Source: Rhodospirillaceae bacterium
Lineage (GTDB): Bacteria > Pseudomonadota > Alphaproteobacteria > Rhodospirillales > UBA2165
Direction: 5' to 3'
Length of the DNA stretch: 49,591 bases
Assembly: GCA_947467145.1 (NCBI GenBank)
Contig: CANIGJ010000032.1
Coordinates: forward strand, 1-49,591
This document shows positions 15,598 through 24,045 of this stretch, in pieces (positions within the stretch are counted from its first letter, which is position 1; every line of letters begins with the position of its first letter). The translations under genes were made by a program, and so were the position numbers. The notes under the pieces are model-generated. The model was given only the letters and a program-made list of their open reading frames with translations, did no database searches and was not told the origin of the DNA.

Positions 15598-16724
15598 GAC
15601 ATACTCCGGCCAGACGAACGCAGGGCTGCGCGGTAAGACTCGAGGGTCGCCGCCATTTTGCCGTCCATGGTGAGATCGCGGAGCGCCAAGGCGCGCGCGG
15701 TATCGACGATGCGCTCGGTGGTGGTGGGATCGTCCAAGGTCCCCTCGATCGCATCGGCATAGGCGATGACATCGCCAGGCGATATCAGGCGGCCGGTAAC
15801 GCCGTCTTCCACCAATTCGGACACGCCGCCGATATTGCTGGCGATCACCGGCGTGCGCGCGGCGAAGGCTTGCGGCGCGGTGCGCGATTGGGCTTCGACC
15901 GCGACTGACATGATGGTCAGGATATCGGCGGCTTGCGTCAGGCGCGCGACATCGTCGCGATAGCCGGTGAAGCGCACATCCTCTGTAACGCCCAGTTGAT
16001 CGGCGGTGGCGCGCAGGAAATTCTCGTAGCCCTTGGCGGAATCGGTGTCGCTGCCGACGATCAGTGCCGCAACGGCACGCCTACGCGTCTTCAATTCGGC
16101 AACGACCTTGATCAGGATTTCCTGCGCCTTGTCGCCGCGCAGCATGCCCACGACGGCCAGCAGCGGCCGGTCGGCGGGGATCGCAAACTCGGCGCGTACG
16201 GCGGCGCGGTGGGATTCTTTGTGGGCGATGTCGAAGAATTCATCGGCGGCCCATTCGCCGACCACGTCGATGCGATCGGCTGGCAGGAAATTCTTGCGCG
16301 CGAGATCGTTCTTGATGATGTGCGCTGAGGCGATAGCGCGATCGCAACCCCATTGCCATTGCAGCCGCCGATGCAGCTTAGGCTTCATCGGCGTCGATAG
16401 ATGCCGCGTGCGAATGACGGGCGCGATGTCGCGGCCGAAGCCGTGGGTGGCGCCGTCGCGGCTGCCGTGTGTGTCGACAATGTCGAAGCGCTCGCTGCGC
16501 ACCAGTTTGCGAGCGGCGAGGATCAGCGCCGGATTGTAATGGCCGAGATAGGGCAGGTCGTGGACGGCGAGGCCGTGTGCTGCGGCTTTCAGCGACAAGG
16601 CGCTGCCGGGGCGAGCGGCCAACGCGGTGTGGTGACCATTGGCGGCGAGCCAGATCATCTGGTCCAGGATGCGATATTCCTGGCCGCCCCAATTGACGCT
16701 CGATTCTGTGTGGAGGATGCGCAT
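15594..16724 (-). CDS. Glycosyltransferase, GT4-like (GT-B fold)
   Basis: 376 residues. The N-terminal acceptor domain begins MRILHTESSVNWGGQEYR, whose Gly-Gly-x-Glu loop is typical of GT4 enzymes. The C-terminal domain has VGMLRGDKAQEILIK, FTGYRDDV, and VEAQSRTAPQAFAARTPVIAS, where the Glu-x7 motif contacts the nucleotide sugar, then GGVSELVEDGVTG. It likely adds a sugar to a lipid or polysaccharide on the cytoplasmic face. GAGAGGGACC before the ATG supports the start. It lies 25 bp after ubiX in the same run. Confidence 0.88.
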   Translation of the reverse strand: MRILHTESSVNWGGQEYRILDQMIWLAANGHHTALAARPGSALSLKAAAHGLAVHDLPYLGHYNPALILAARKLVRSERFDIVDTHGSRDGATHGFGRDIAPVIRTRHLSTPMKPKLHRRLQWQWGCDRAIASAHIIKNDLARKNFLPADRIDVVGEWAADEFFDIAHKESHRAAVRAEFAIPADRPLLAVVGMLRGDKAQEILIKVVAELKTRRRAVAALIVGSDTDSAKGYENFLRATADQLGVTEDVRFTGYRDDVARLTQAADILTIMSVAVEAQSRTAPQAFAARTPVIASNIGGVSELVEDGVTGRLISPGDVIAYADAIEGTLDDPTTTERIVDTARALALRDLTMDGKMAATLESYRAALRSSGRSMS

Positions 16725-16749
16725 GGTCCCTCTCGCGGACGGAGTGGGA

Positions 16750-17346
16750 CTATTTGATCTGATGAACTTTGGGTTCGCGGTTGCGCATCGTGCCGTCCCA
16801 GCGCTTGGCGAAATCGGCGGTGATGGCGAATTGGTCGAGCACGCGCGCGACGATGTGGTTCACCATGTCGTCTAGGCTCTGCGGATGATTATAGAAGGCG
16901 GGCATCGGCGGCAGTATGGTGACGCCCATGCGCGATAGCTTGAGCATGTTCTCGAGATGGATCTCGCTGAGCGGCGTTTCGCGTACGACCATGACCATCT
17001 TGCGCCGTTCCTTGAGGATGACGTCGGCCGCGCGATGGACGAGATGCTCGCCGATGCCGTGCGCGATGGCGCCGACCGAACGGGTCGAGCAGGGCATGAT
17101 GACCATGCCGTCGGTCATGAAGGAACCCGACGAGATCGCTGCCCCCATGTCGTTCGGGCCGTAATAGACGTCGGCCAAGTCGCGCAGGTCGTTGAGCGTC
17201 AGCGTGGTTTCGTGTTCCAGGGTCTGCTGCGCCCATTTGCTGACGACCAGATGCACTTCGACATCGGTCTCGGCCAACACCTGGAGCAGGCGGACGCCGA
17301 AGATCGCGCCGCTCGCGCCGGTCATTCCGACGATCAGTTTGGTCAT
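16750..17346 (-). CDS. ubiX: Flavin prenyltransferase UbiX
   Basis: 198 residues, normal UbiX length. It opens with the FMN-binding GMTGASGAIFG, continues with SSGSFMTDGMVIMPCST, and has VVRETPLSEIHLENML and LPPMPAFYNHP. UbiX joins dimethylallyl phosphate to FMN, making the prenylated flavin needed by UbiD-type decarboxylases in ubiquinone synthesis or aromatic catabolism. No ubiD is present in the window. GAGGGACGCA precedes the ATG. It is followed by the glycosyltransferase and preceded by the DUF1244 gene on the same strand. Confidence 0.95.
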   Translation of the reverse strand: MTKLIVGMTGASGAIFGVRLLQVLAETDVEVHLVVSKWAQQTLEHETTLTLNDLRDLADVYYGPNDMGAAISSGSFMTDGMVIMPCSTRSVGAIAHGIGEHLVHRAADVILKERRKMVMVVRETPLSEIHLENMLKLSRMGVTILPPMPAFYNHPQSLDDMVNHIVARVLDQFAITADFAKRWDGTMRNREPKVHQIK

Positions 17347-17400
17347 TGCGTCCCTCGGTAACGCTTAAGTCTTTGAATCATAGTAATTTATTGTCTGTGG

Positions 17401-17715
17401 TCAATGACCGCTGATCTTGGCGTGCTGCGGCTTGGTGTCTTCGAAGGTCTGCTGCTGCGCCGGGCTGGCATCCTTCTGGTACTTGGTTTTCCATTCGCCG
17501 AACGGCATGCCGTAGATGGCCTCGCGCGCGGCGTCATAATCCACGTCGACCCCGCGATCCTTGGCGGCAGCCTGATACCATTTGGACAGGCAATTGCGGC
17601 AGAAACCGGCCAGATTCATGAGGTCGATGTTCTGCACATCGGTGCGGTTCTGCAGATGCGCGACGAGACCGCGGAAGGCGGCGGCTTCGAGCTCGGTGCG
17701 GGTCTTGTCGTCCAT
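17401..17715 (-). CDS. DUF1244 domain protein
   Basis: 104 residues with the conserved family core FRGLVAHLQNRTDVQNIDLMN, FCRNCLSKWY with its Cys pair, and YGMPFGEWK. The family is widespread in proteobacteria, small and helical, with unknown function. AGGAGTGCC precedes the ATG. It is the first gene of the minus-strand run towards ubiX, divergent from the giant coiled-coil gene. Confidence 0.9.
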   Translation of the reverse strand: MDDKTRTELEAAAFRGLVAHLQNRTDVQNIDLMNLAGFCRNCLSKWYQAAAKDRGVDVDYDAAREAIYGMPFGEWKTKYQKDASPAQQQTFEDTKPQHAKISGH

Positions 17716-17961
17716 GGCGGCACTCCTGAAGAGCGGGAATATGGCGGTTTATTTACATCGCGGGGGCGGCCAGTGCAAAGGAGTGGGCAAAAGGACTTGC
17801 CCCCAGGTTTTCCTCATTTTTATCCACAAGAACCCAACCTGTAGTATGCGAGCGTCCGTTGTTAACGAAATCTGGGCGTGATAACATGGGTTTCCGCCAA
17901 ATTACGACGCTTCCGTACGACCCCAACCGGGTTTTGTGACAGATTTATTGGGAGATCCATC

Positions 17962-20900
17962 ATGGCGTTCACGCCGGATCGGAAAGACGGACCGAGCCCC
18001 TCGATCGAGGTCGTCCACGACCGCAATGCGGATTGGCCCGACGGCCGCTCGCCGGAATGGCCATTCGACAGACGCGATGATCGACGTGATGACCGCAGCG
18101 ATGAGCGGCGCGAGCGCAAAGCCGATGCGCCGGTCCGCGATCGTGCGCTTCTCCTAAACGCGGATATGGTCGTTGGCGACACGTGGACGCCGCCGTTCCA
18201 CGTCCGTCATCGCCTCTGGACCATCGGCGCGGCCGTCGTCTCGGTCTTTTGGATCCTGGGCGCCTATTTTTATATCTCGAACAATCTCGGCTTCGATGTC
18301 CTGTCGTCCTTGATGCCGCACGAAGTCGGCGGCTTGGCGGCCGGCGTTTTCACGCCGATTGCGCTGGTCTGGATCGTCGCCGCGGTCTACGAGCGCGCGC
18401 GCATTTATCAGGCCGAAGCCCAGGCCCTGCGCTGGCATTTGAGCCGCTTTACCTATCCGTCCGAACTTGCCAGCGACCGCGTCTCGGAAATCTCCGAACA
18501 TCTGCGCCAGCAAGCGCGCCAATTGACCGAAACGTCGGAAGAAGCTGCCGGGCGTGCCGCCGATGCGGCGGCGCTGATCAAGGAACAGACCTTGGCGCTG
18601 GTGTTGGCGTCCGATCAGGCGGCCCTAAAATCCGAAAGTGCGGGCGAAAACCTGCGCCGCCAGGCCGAAGACCTGGTCACCGCCTCGGACCGCGCGATCG
18701 CGCGTGCGCGCGAAGCCGGCAATGTGCTGCATCATCAGTCGCACGATCTGATCAATGTCTCGCAGCAGGCGGCAGCACGAACCGAAGACATCACGAACAC
18801 GCTGCAGCGTAGCGGTGAAGAACTGATGCGCGTCGCCGGGGAATCGGCGAAGCGCGCGCACGAGACAGCCGAACTGTTCCAGACGCGCGCCCAGACCTTG
18901 GATCAGGTTTCGGCAACCGCGGCGGCGCGGGCGACCGCCATGGGCCGCGATCTGGCGGACAACGCCACGAATTTGGCAAGCGCCACCGAACTGGCGGCCA
19001 AACGTGTGGAAGCGGCGAGCGTCGGGCTCAAGGAATACGCGCTCGATATGACGCGCCGCTCCGACCAAGTCGTCGTGCAGGCCGATATGGTCGGCGAGGC
19101 GTTGTCGCATCAGGCGGAGAACTTGAACGATGCCGTCACCCGCGCAACGGCGCAGACCTATGAAATCGCACGCCTGATCGAGGCCGAATCCAAAAACCTG
19201 CAATCGGCAACCGAAGGTACGTTGCTGCGCGCCCGCGAAGCCGGCGCCGAAATCGGCACCGAGACGCGCGGTCTGCTCGCGGCCAGCGACTCCTCCATCA
19301 AGAAAATGGCACTCGCCACCGACGAATTCCGCCGTCAGAGCGAGACGTTGGACAGCGCATCCGATCGCGCGACCGTGCGCGCCCGCGCGGCCGGTTCGCA
19401 GATTCAAGAAGTCGCCGGCGGCCTGGATCGCGTGGTCGAAACGGTTTTCGCGCGCGTCGATCGCGCCGGCACCGAAATCCAGAAACAAGCCGATCAGGTG
19501 GCAGCGGCGGCCGATCGCGCTGTGGGCGAAATGGCCCAGGTCGGCAACGGCGTGCAGGAACGCACGGATCATATCTCGCGTGTGGCGGATGTGGTCACCG
19601 TGCGTCTCGAAGCATCGAGCATCGCTATCCGGGCGCGCGCCGACGAACTGGCCATTGTATCCAAAGATACCAATGCGCTGCTCGACGATGCGGCCGATCG
19701 TCTGCATCACGTGAAGCTCGATGTGAAGGAGTCCGTCGAATCGGGTGTCAGCGGATTGGACCGCGCGACGGCGGCGATGAAACGCGATCTGGAAGAATTG
19801 AACCGCGCGACCCAGGCGGCGACCGCGATGAGCGAAGGTTTTGCTCAGCGCGTCGATACCTTGACCCAGGCATCGGAAGGGGCGACGCGTCAATTGCAGG
19901 CGCAGTTGGAACAGATCGTCGATCAGATCCGCGAGCTGAACCTGACCTCGGAAGCGTCGAGCGGCGATATGGGCAAGGCGCAGGATGCCTTGATCCAGCA
20001 GGCCGTGCTGCTCGCCGCGACCGCGACCGACAGTATCAAGCAGATCGGCGACGTCGGCGATGCTTTGCGCGAGGAATCGCGCTCGCTCGGCGAAACATCG
20101 AGCAAGGCAACCGAACGGCTACGCACCCTTGGTGTCGTGTTGGAACGCCGCGCCAGCGAATTGTCCGCAATCACGGAATCCTCATCGACCCGCATCAATA
20201 CGGTGGCCGACAATCTGCGCCAGAAATCGGCGCAGCTGACCAACGAGGCGGATAAGGCCGTCGAGGATCTGACCAAGGCGAGCGATACGATGGAACATCG
20301 TTCCAACGACATCGCCAATGCGTCGGATCGCGCCGCGCGCCTGTTGGGCTCGGTCAATGACACACTTCATCGCCAATCGAAGGACCTGTCGCATACGACC
20401 TCGGCGGCGACCGATCAGATCGAATCCGTCGGCGCCAAATTGCATCAGCGTTCGCGCGAATTGTCGGATATCACCGATGTTGCGGTGTCGCGCATCGACG
20501 AGACTTGGGAAACCCTGGAAGACCGCGCCGGCAAGATGCGGCTGCTGTCGGCCGATCTCGTCCGTCAGGTCAGCGATGCGGCCTCCGCGCTGCATGATCG
20601 TTCCAAGGAACTGGCAACGGCGTCGAACAGCGCGGTCAACGATGTCGGCTCGGTCGGCAACCAATTGGTCCAGCGCTCGCGCGAAGCTGCCTCGGCCGCC
20701 GACGAAGCGGCGTCGCGTCTGCAACGCATCGCCGAGGATTTGTCGACCAATCTCGGCACGGTCACCGAGACCTCGGGTGAAACCGAAGAACGGCTCAACC
20801 GCCTGGGTGCGATCTTCCGCCAGCGTACCGAAGAATTCGCGCAAGCTGCGACCGAGTCCAATTCCCATGTACAGGCCTTTGCCGAAGCCTTGCGCGATCG

Positions 20901-22200
20901 TGCGCAGGAACTCGACGGCACATCGAACGAGGCAGCCGCCCGCGTCGAAAAGATGGGCTCCGCCCTGCAGGAACGTTCGCGTGAAGTCGCTTTGGCGGTC
21001 GATCGCGCGGCGAAACTGCTGACAACGGTGACGTCCGGCCTGCAACGCCAGGCCGATGTCGTTTCGCAGGCCTCTGAACATGCCGTCGAACGCACGCGCT
21101 CGATGAATGAAGCGCTGCGCGAGGGCGCGGATTCATTGGCCGGCGTTGCCGATTCCTCGACCCATCGCATCGACGAGGCGAGCCGGACAGTCCGCCAGCG
21201 GCTCGACGATCTCGCCGCATCGTCCGATCGCGCCATCGCTAAGCTCGAAAGCTCGTCCGATGTGGTCCACGCGCGGACCGACCAATTGGCCGAGGCCTCG
21301 CTCAAGGCGGCGGATGCGGCCGTGGCCGCCGAGCAGGCCTTCGATAAGACCGCACGCGCCAGCGCCAAGCTGGCCGAGAGCAATCTCGAAAAGCTGCGCG
21401 AGATCGGGGCGGCCATTCGCGCCGAAACCGAGGGGGCGGGCGAATCCTCCAACACCGTCACGCGTCGATTGCTGCAGGCGGGCGAACATATTAAACGCCA
21501 GCTCAACGATCTCAGCACGGCGTTCGAACGCACGGTGTCGGGTATCGATACGGCCGGCTCGTCGATTTCCGAGACGGCGACCAATGCCGATGCCGCGACG
21601 CGTAAAGCGGTCTCGGATTTCGAAAATTGGAACAATGCCCTGAAGCGCGGCAGCGACAATCTGACGGCCGCCGCCCAGCGTCTGGGCGCGCAGACCGGCG
21701 ATGCGGTCGAGGCGGTGAAACGCCAGACGAACGAGCTGGTCAAGGCATCGTCGCGCGCCGCCCAGATTTCGGAATCGCTGAAGGAACAGTCGAAGAAGCT
21801 CGGCACGGAAGATTTCTTGCGCCGCATGTCCTTGGTGAACGAAGGGTTGGAATCGGTCGCCATCGACATCAACCGGATCATGGAAAGCCATGTCAGCGAA
21901 GACGATTGGAATCGCTACAGCAAGGGCGAAAAGGGTGTCTTCCTGCGTAAGCTCTTGGGGATGCGCAGCCGGGCCAAGTTGTCGCGCATCAATGGGCTCT
22001 ATCGTGAGAACACGACCTTCCGCGACTATGTGAACCGTTATATCGCGCAGTTCGACGGTCTGATCCTGGCGGCCCGGCGCAGCGATCATGAGGGCGTCGT
22101 GAGCGCGGCTCTGATGACGTCGGATGCGGGTAAGGTCTATCTCGTGCTGCGCTCGGCACTCGATCGCGCCGATCCGGGTGACGACGACGAAGGCGCCTAG
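17962..22200 (+). CDS. Giant membrane-anchored coiled-coil protein with 44 repeats of 25 residues
   Basis: 1412 residues from the ATG at 17962, chosen for GGGAGATCCATC before it; the frame stays open 28 codons upstream. Layout: a disordered N-terminus rich in Asp/Arg; two membrane helices (IGAAVVSVFWILGAYFYI, and one starting GGLAAGVFTPIALVWIVA); then, from residue 181 to 1276, an unbroken rod of 25-residue units; finally a globular tail of about 135 residues (LRRMSLVNEGLESVAIDINR, LSRINGLYRENTTFRDYV). The two helices plus long coiled coil recall TipN, the polarity and new-pole marker of Caulobacter, but no homology can be claimed from reading. It could be a cell-pole landmark, spacer or division-linked scaffold. 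Next gene, DUF4202, is convergent. Confidence 0.9.
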   Translation: MAFTPDRKDGPSPSIEVVHDRNADWPDGRSPEWPFDRRDDRRDDRSDERRERKADAPVRDRALLLNADMVVGDTWTPPFHVRHRLWTIGAAVVSVFWILGAYFYISNNLGFDVLSSLMPHEVGGLAAGVFTPIALVWIVAAVYERARIYQAEAQALRWHLSRFTYPSELASDRVSEISEHLRQQARQLTETSEEAAGRAADAAALIKEQTLALVLASDQAALKSESAGENLRRQAEDLVTASDRAIARAREAGNVLHHQSHDLINVSQQAAARTEDITNTLQRSGEELMRVAGESAKRAHETAELFQTRAQTLDQVSATAAARATAMGRDLADNATNLASATELAAKRVEAASVGLKEYALDMTRRSDQVVVQADMVGEALSHQAENLNDAVTRATAQTYEIARLIEAESKNLQSATEGTLLRAREAGAEIGTETRGLLAASDSSIKKMALATDEFRRQSETLDSASDRATVRARAAGSQIQEVAGGLDRVVETVFARVDRAGTEIQKQADQVAAAADRAVGEMAQVGNGVQERTDHISRVADVVTVRLEASSIAIRARADELAIVSKDTNALLDDAADRLHHVKLDVKESVESGVSGLDRATAAMKRDLEELNRATQAATAMSEGFAQRVDTLTQASEGATRQLQAQLEQIVDQIRELNLTSEASSGDMGKAQDALIQQAVLLAATATDSIKQIGDVGDALREESRSLGETSSKATERLRTLGVVLERRASELSAITESSSTRINTVADNLRQKSAQLTNEADKAVEDLTKASDTMEHRSNDIANASDRAARLLGSVNDTLHRQSKDLSHTTSAATDQIESVGAKLHQRSRELSDITDVAVSRIDETWETLEDRAGKMRLLSADLVRQVSDAASALHDRSKELATASNSAVNDVGSVGNQLVQRSREAASAADEAASRLQRIAEDLSTNLGTVTETSGETEERLNRLGAIFRQRTEEFAQAATESNSHVQAFAEALRDRAQELDGTSNEAAARVEKMGSALQERSREVALAVDRAAKLLTTVTSGLQRQADVVSQASEHAVERTRSMNEALREGADSLAGVADSSTHRIDEASRTVRQRLDDLAASSDRAIAKLESSSDVVHARTDQLAEASLKAADAAVAAEQAFDKTARASAKLAESNLEKLREIGAAIRAETEGAGESSNTVTRRLLQAGEHIKRQLNDLSTAFERTVSGIDTAGSSISETATNADAATRKAVSDFENWNNALKRGSDNLTAAAQRLGAQTGDAVEAVKRQTNELVKASSRAAQISESLKEQSKKLGTEDFLRRMSLVNEGLESVAIDINRIMESHVSEDDWNRYSKGEKGVFLRKLLGMRSRAKLSRINGLYRENTTFRDYVNRYIAQFDGLILAARRSDHEGVVSAALMTSDAGKVYLVLRSALDRADPGDDDEGA
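18502..21789 (+). repeat. 44 tandem coding repeats, 75 bp (25 residues) each
   Basis: Counting along the translation gives 43 units of exactly 25 residues and one of 21 (the 18th). Conserved places in the unit are: 1 Leu/Ile/Val/Phe; 4-5 Gln-Ser or Gln-Ala; 8 Leu; 11-12 Ala-Ser or alike; 15 Ala; 19 hydrophobic; 22 small or hydrophobic. The spacing of apolar places is 4-3-4-3-4-3-4, that is 7+7+11 residues. The DNA copies have diverged strongly although length is kept, so the repeat number is old and under selection for register. Confidence 0.9.
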
Positions 22201-22209
22201 CCGGATAGA

Positions 22210-22797
22210 TTAGCCGGCCAAGGCGGCCTGAACGAGTTTCAGTTCGCGCTGGGGGAGTTGTCCGGCCAGATCGAGTGCGGCCTTGTGCCCATTGTCCGAC
22301 ATCTTCGCCCAGGTCTTCTGGACGATATCGACGATTTTGGCATCGTCGTACTTCTGCGAAAAATCCGCGAAATAATTTTCGAGGAATACCAAGCAGGCGG
22401 TATCTTCCAGCGTCTGCGCCTCGGGGTCGGATCGTAGATGCTTTTTCTGTAGAAGCTGACCGACGCGCGCGATGGTCGGTGCATCATATCCGGCGGCGGC
22501 GAGGATCAGGGCGGCGCGCTCGGCGTGGTAGCGATAGAGCGTTGTGCGCCAAAGATGGTAGCCCTTCTTGCCCAGGTCGAAATCGGATCGCGGAATATGC
22601 CAGCGTTCGATATGCTGCGCGCGGGCGGCGAGGCGGAGCGCTTCCGATGCATTGGGGGCCAGCCGGTCGAGCCAGGCGGTCATCCGCTGGCCATACAGCA
22701 ATTCTTTGGGCCAAGCGCGGCCTTCGAAGGTTTCGTGGTTGGGATCGGCACCGTTGGCGGCATCGATCCCGTTGATTGCGTCGTCGAACATGCTCAT
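22210..22797 (-). CDS. DUF4202 domain protein
   Basis: 195 residues from the ATG at 22797 (MSMFDDAING); a second ATG lies two codons on. Family marks are INGIDAANGADPN, PKELLYGQRMTAWLDRL, ARAQHIERWHIPR, LWRTTLYRYHAERAA, and LEDTACLVFLENYF. The His and Glu rich pattern and helical content resemble a small HD-like or metal-binding fold, but the function is not known. It ends 10 bp after the convergent giant gene and starts only 27 bp from the divergent TPR gene, so the two promoters must overlap coding sequence. Confidence 0.88.
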   Translation of the reverse strand: MSMFDDAINGIDAANGADPNHETFEGRAWPKELLYGQRMTAWLDRLAPNASEALRLAARAQHIERWHIPRSDFDLGKKGYHLWRTTLYRYHAERAALILAAAGYDAPTIARVGQLLQKKHLRSDPEAQTLEDTACLVFLENYFADFSQKYDDAKIVDIVQKTWAKMSDNGHKAALDLAGQLPQRELKLVQAALAG

Positions 22798-22824
22798 GGT
22801 CTCGACTATACTCGCAGCCGAGTG

Positions 22825-24045
22825 ATGACGGAAACCGAACAACAAGCCATCGAGTCCTATCATGCCGCCCTGGCACATATGCGTGCCGGGCAGGTGGCGG
22901 AGGCGCGCGCGGCCTATGAGAGCGCGATCGCGCTTCAGCCCCGCTACGTCCGCGCGCATCACAATCTGGCGGCCCTGCTGGACGAGGTGGGTGAGCATGA
23001 GGCCGCCGAAGCGCATTTCCGGGCCGCCATCGCGGCCGATCCCAATGCGGCGGAACCCTGGGCGGGCTTGGGCGGCAATCAGCGCGTGCGCGGCCGTCTG
23101 GGCGCAGCCCGTCAGGCCTACGAGCATGCATTAGATCTGCGGGTGGAATTCCCGGCGGCACGCTGGAACCTGGCGCTGATTGATCTGGCCGAGGGCAAAT
23201 TCGCCGACGGTTGGATGAACTATCTGTTCCGCCCGACTGTGGACCGCAAGGCCGTACCGCTGGTCCAACTGCCGCAGGACCTGACCGGGATAACGATCGA
23301 AATCGTTGATGAGCAGGGGCTGGGCGATGCGCTGTTCTTTCTGCGCTTCGCGCCGCTGTTGCGCGCGCGGGGTGCCGCGATCTGCTTTGCGCCCGATCGG
23401 CGCCTTGCAGGCATCGTATCGCGGATGATGGATTTCGGTACTGCGCCCGCGAGCGCTCAGACGATCCGCGTGGCGTTGGGCGATCTACCTTATGTCTTGG
23501 GTAGTGAGGCTTTTGTACCGGCTTTGCCGATTTCGGTTTTAGCGGATCGTCGGGCGGCCATGGCGGCGTCGCTACGCGACGCGGGGCCTGCGCCTTACAT
23601 CGGGCTCACTTGGCGGGCCGGTCAACGCATGGAAGGTTTCTTGTTCAAGGAAGTTCCACTCGACGCCCTGGGCCGGGCGATGGCACGCACGCCGGGCACG
23701 CTGGTGAGTGTGCAGCGCAATCCCGAGCCCGGCGAGCATGCGCGCTTGGAACAGGCCGCCGGGCGCAAGATCGTCGATCTGAGCCGCCATAACGATGACC
23801 TCGAAGATATGCTCGCGCTCATGCATCTGCTCGACGATTATATCGGCGTGAGTAACACCAACATGCATCTGCGTGCGGCCTCCGGCCGGCCGGCGCGCGT
23901 CCTGGTCGCCAACCCGGCCGACTATCGTTGGATGGCGGTGGGCAACCTGTCGCCGTGGTTTCCGGATTTCCCGGTCTATCGCCAATCCCCGAACGGGTCC
24001 TGGGACGCGGCGCTGGCGCGTCTGACGGATGATCTCGGCGCATGA
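22825..24045 (+). CDS. TPR protein with GT9-like glycosyltransferase domain
   Basis: 406 residues from ATG 22825 (a GTG lies one codon earlier). About three TPR units fill residues 5-125 (Ala-x-x-x-Tyr-x-x-Ala-I patterns such as AYESAIALQP and AHFRAAIAADP). The C-terminal 260 residues carry DEQGLGDALFFLRFAPLL, YIGLTWRAGQ and DDYIGVSNTNMHLRAASG, as in TPR proteins with an ADP-heptose-transferase-like (GT9) domain. Such proteins sit in surface or flagellin glycosylation loci. It overlaps the next gene by 4 bp (ATGA), so the pair is translationally coupled and probably works together. Confidence 0.82.
   Translation: MTETEQQAIESYHAALAHMRAGQVAEARAAYESAIALQPRYVRAHHNLAALLDEVGEHEAAEAHFRAAIAADPNAAEPWAGLGGNQRVRGRLGAARQAYEHALDLRVEFPAARWNLALIDLAEGKFADGWMNYLFRPTVDRKAVPLVQLPQDLTGITIEIVDEQGLGDALFFLRFAPLLRARGAAICFAPDRRLAGIVSRMMDFGTAPASAQTIRVALGDLPYVLGSEAFVPALPISVLADRRAAMAASLRDAGPAPYIGLTWRAGQRMEGFLFKEVPLDALGRAMARTPGTLVSVQRNPEPGEHARLEQAAGRKIVDLSRHNDDLEDMLALMHLLDDYIGVSNTNMHLRAASGRPARVLVANPADYRWMAVGNLSPWFPDFPVYRQSPNGSWDAALARLTDDLGA

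Noticed and set aside
18502..21789. CRISPR-like array because of 75-bp periodicity
   Set aside because: The DNA units are all different and translate as an open 25-residue protein repeat; no conserved repeat plus spacer structure is present.
18625..22089. Long antisense frames (422, 299, 438 and 318 codons) under the repeat gene
   Set aside because: They arise from the repeated codon pattern of the plus-strand rod; no domains or ribosome sites.
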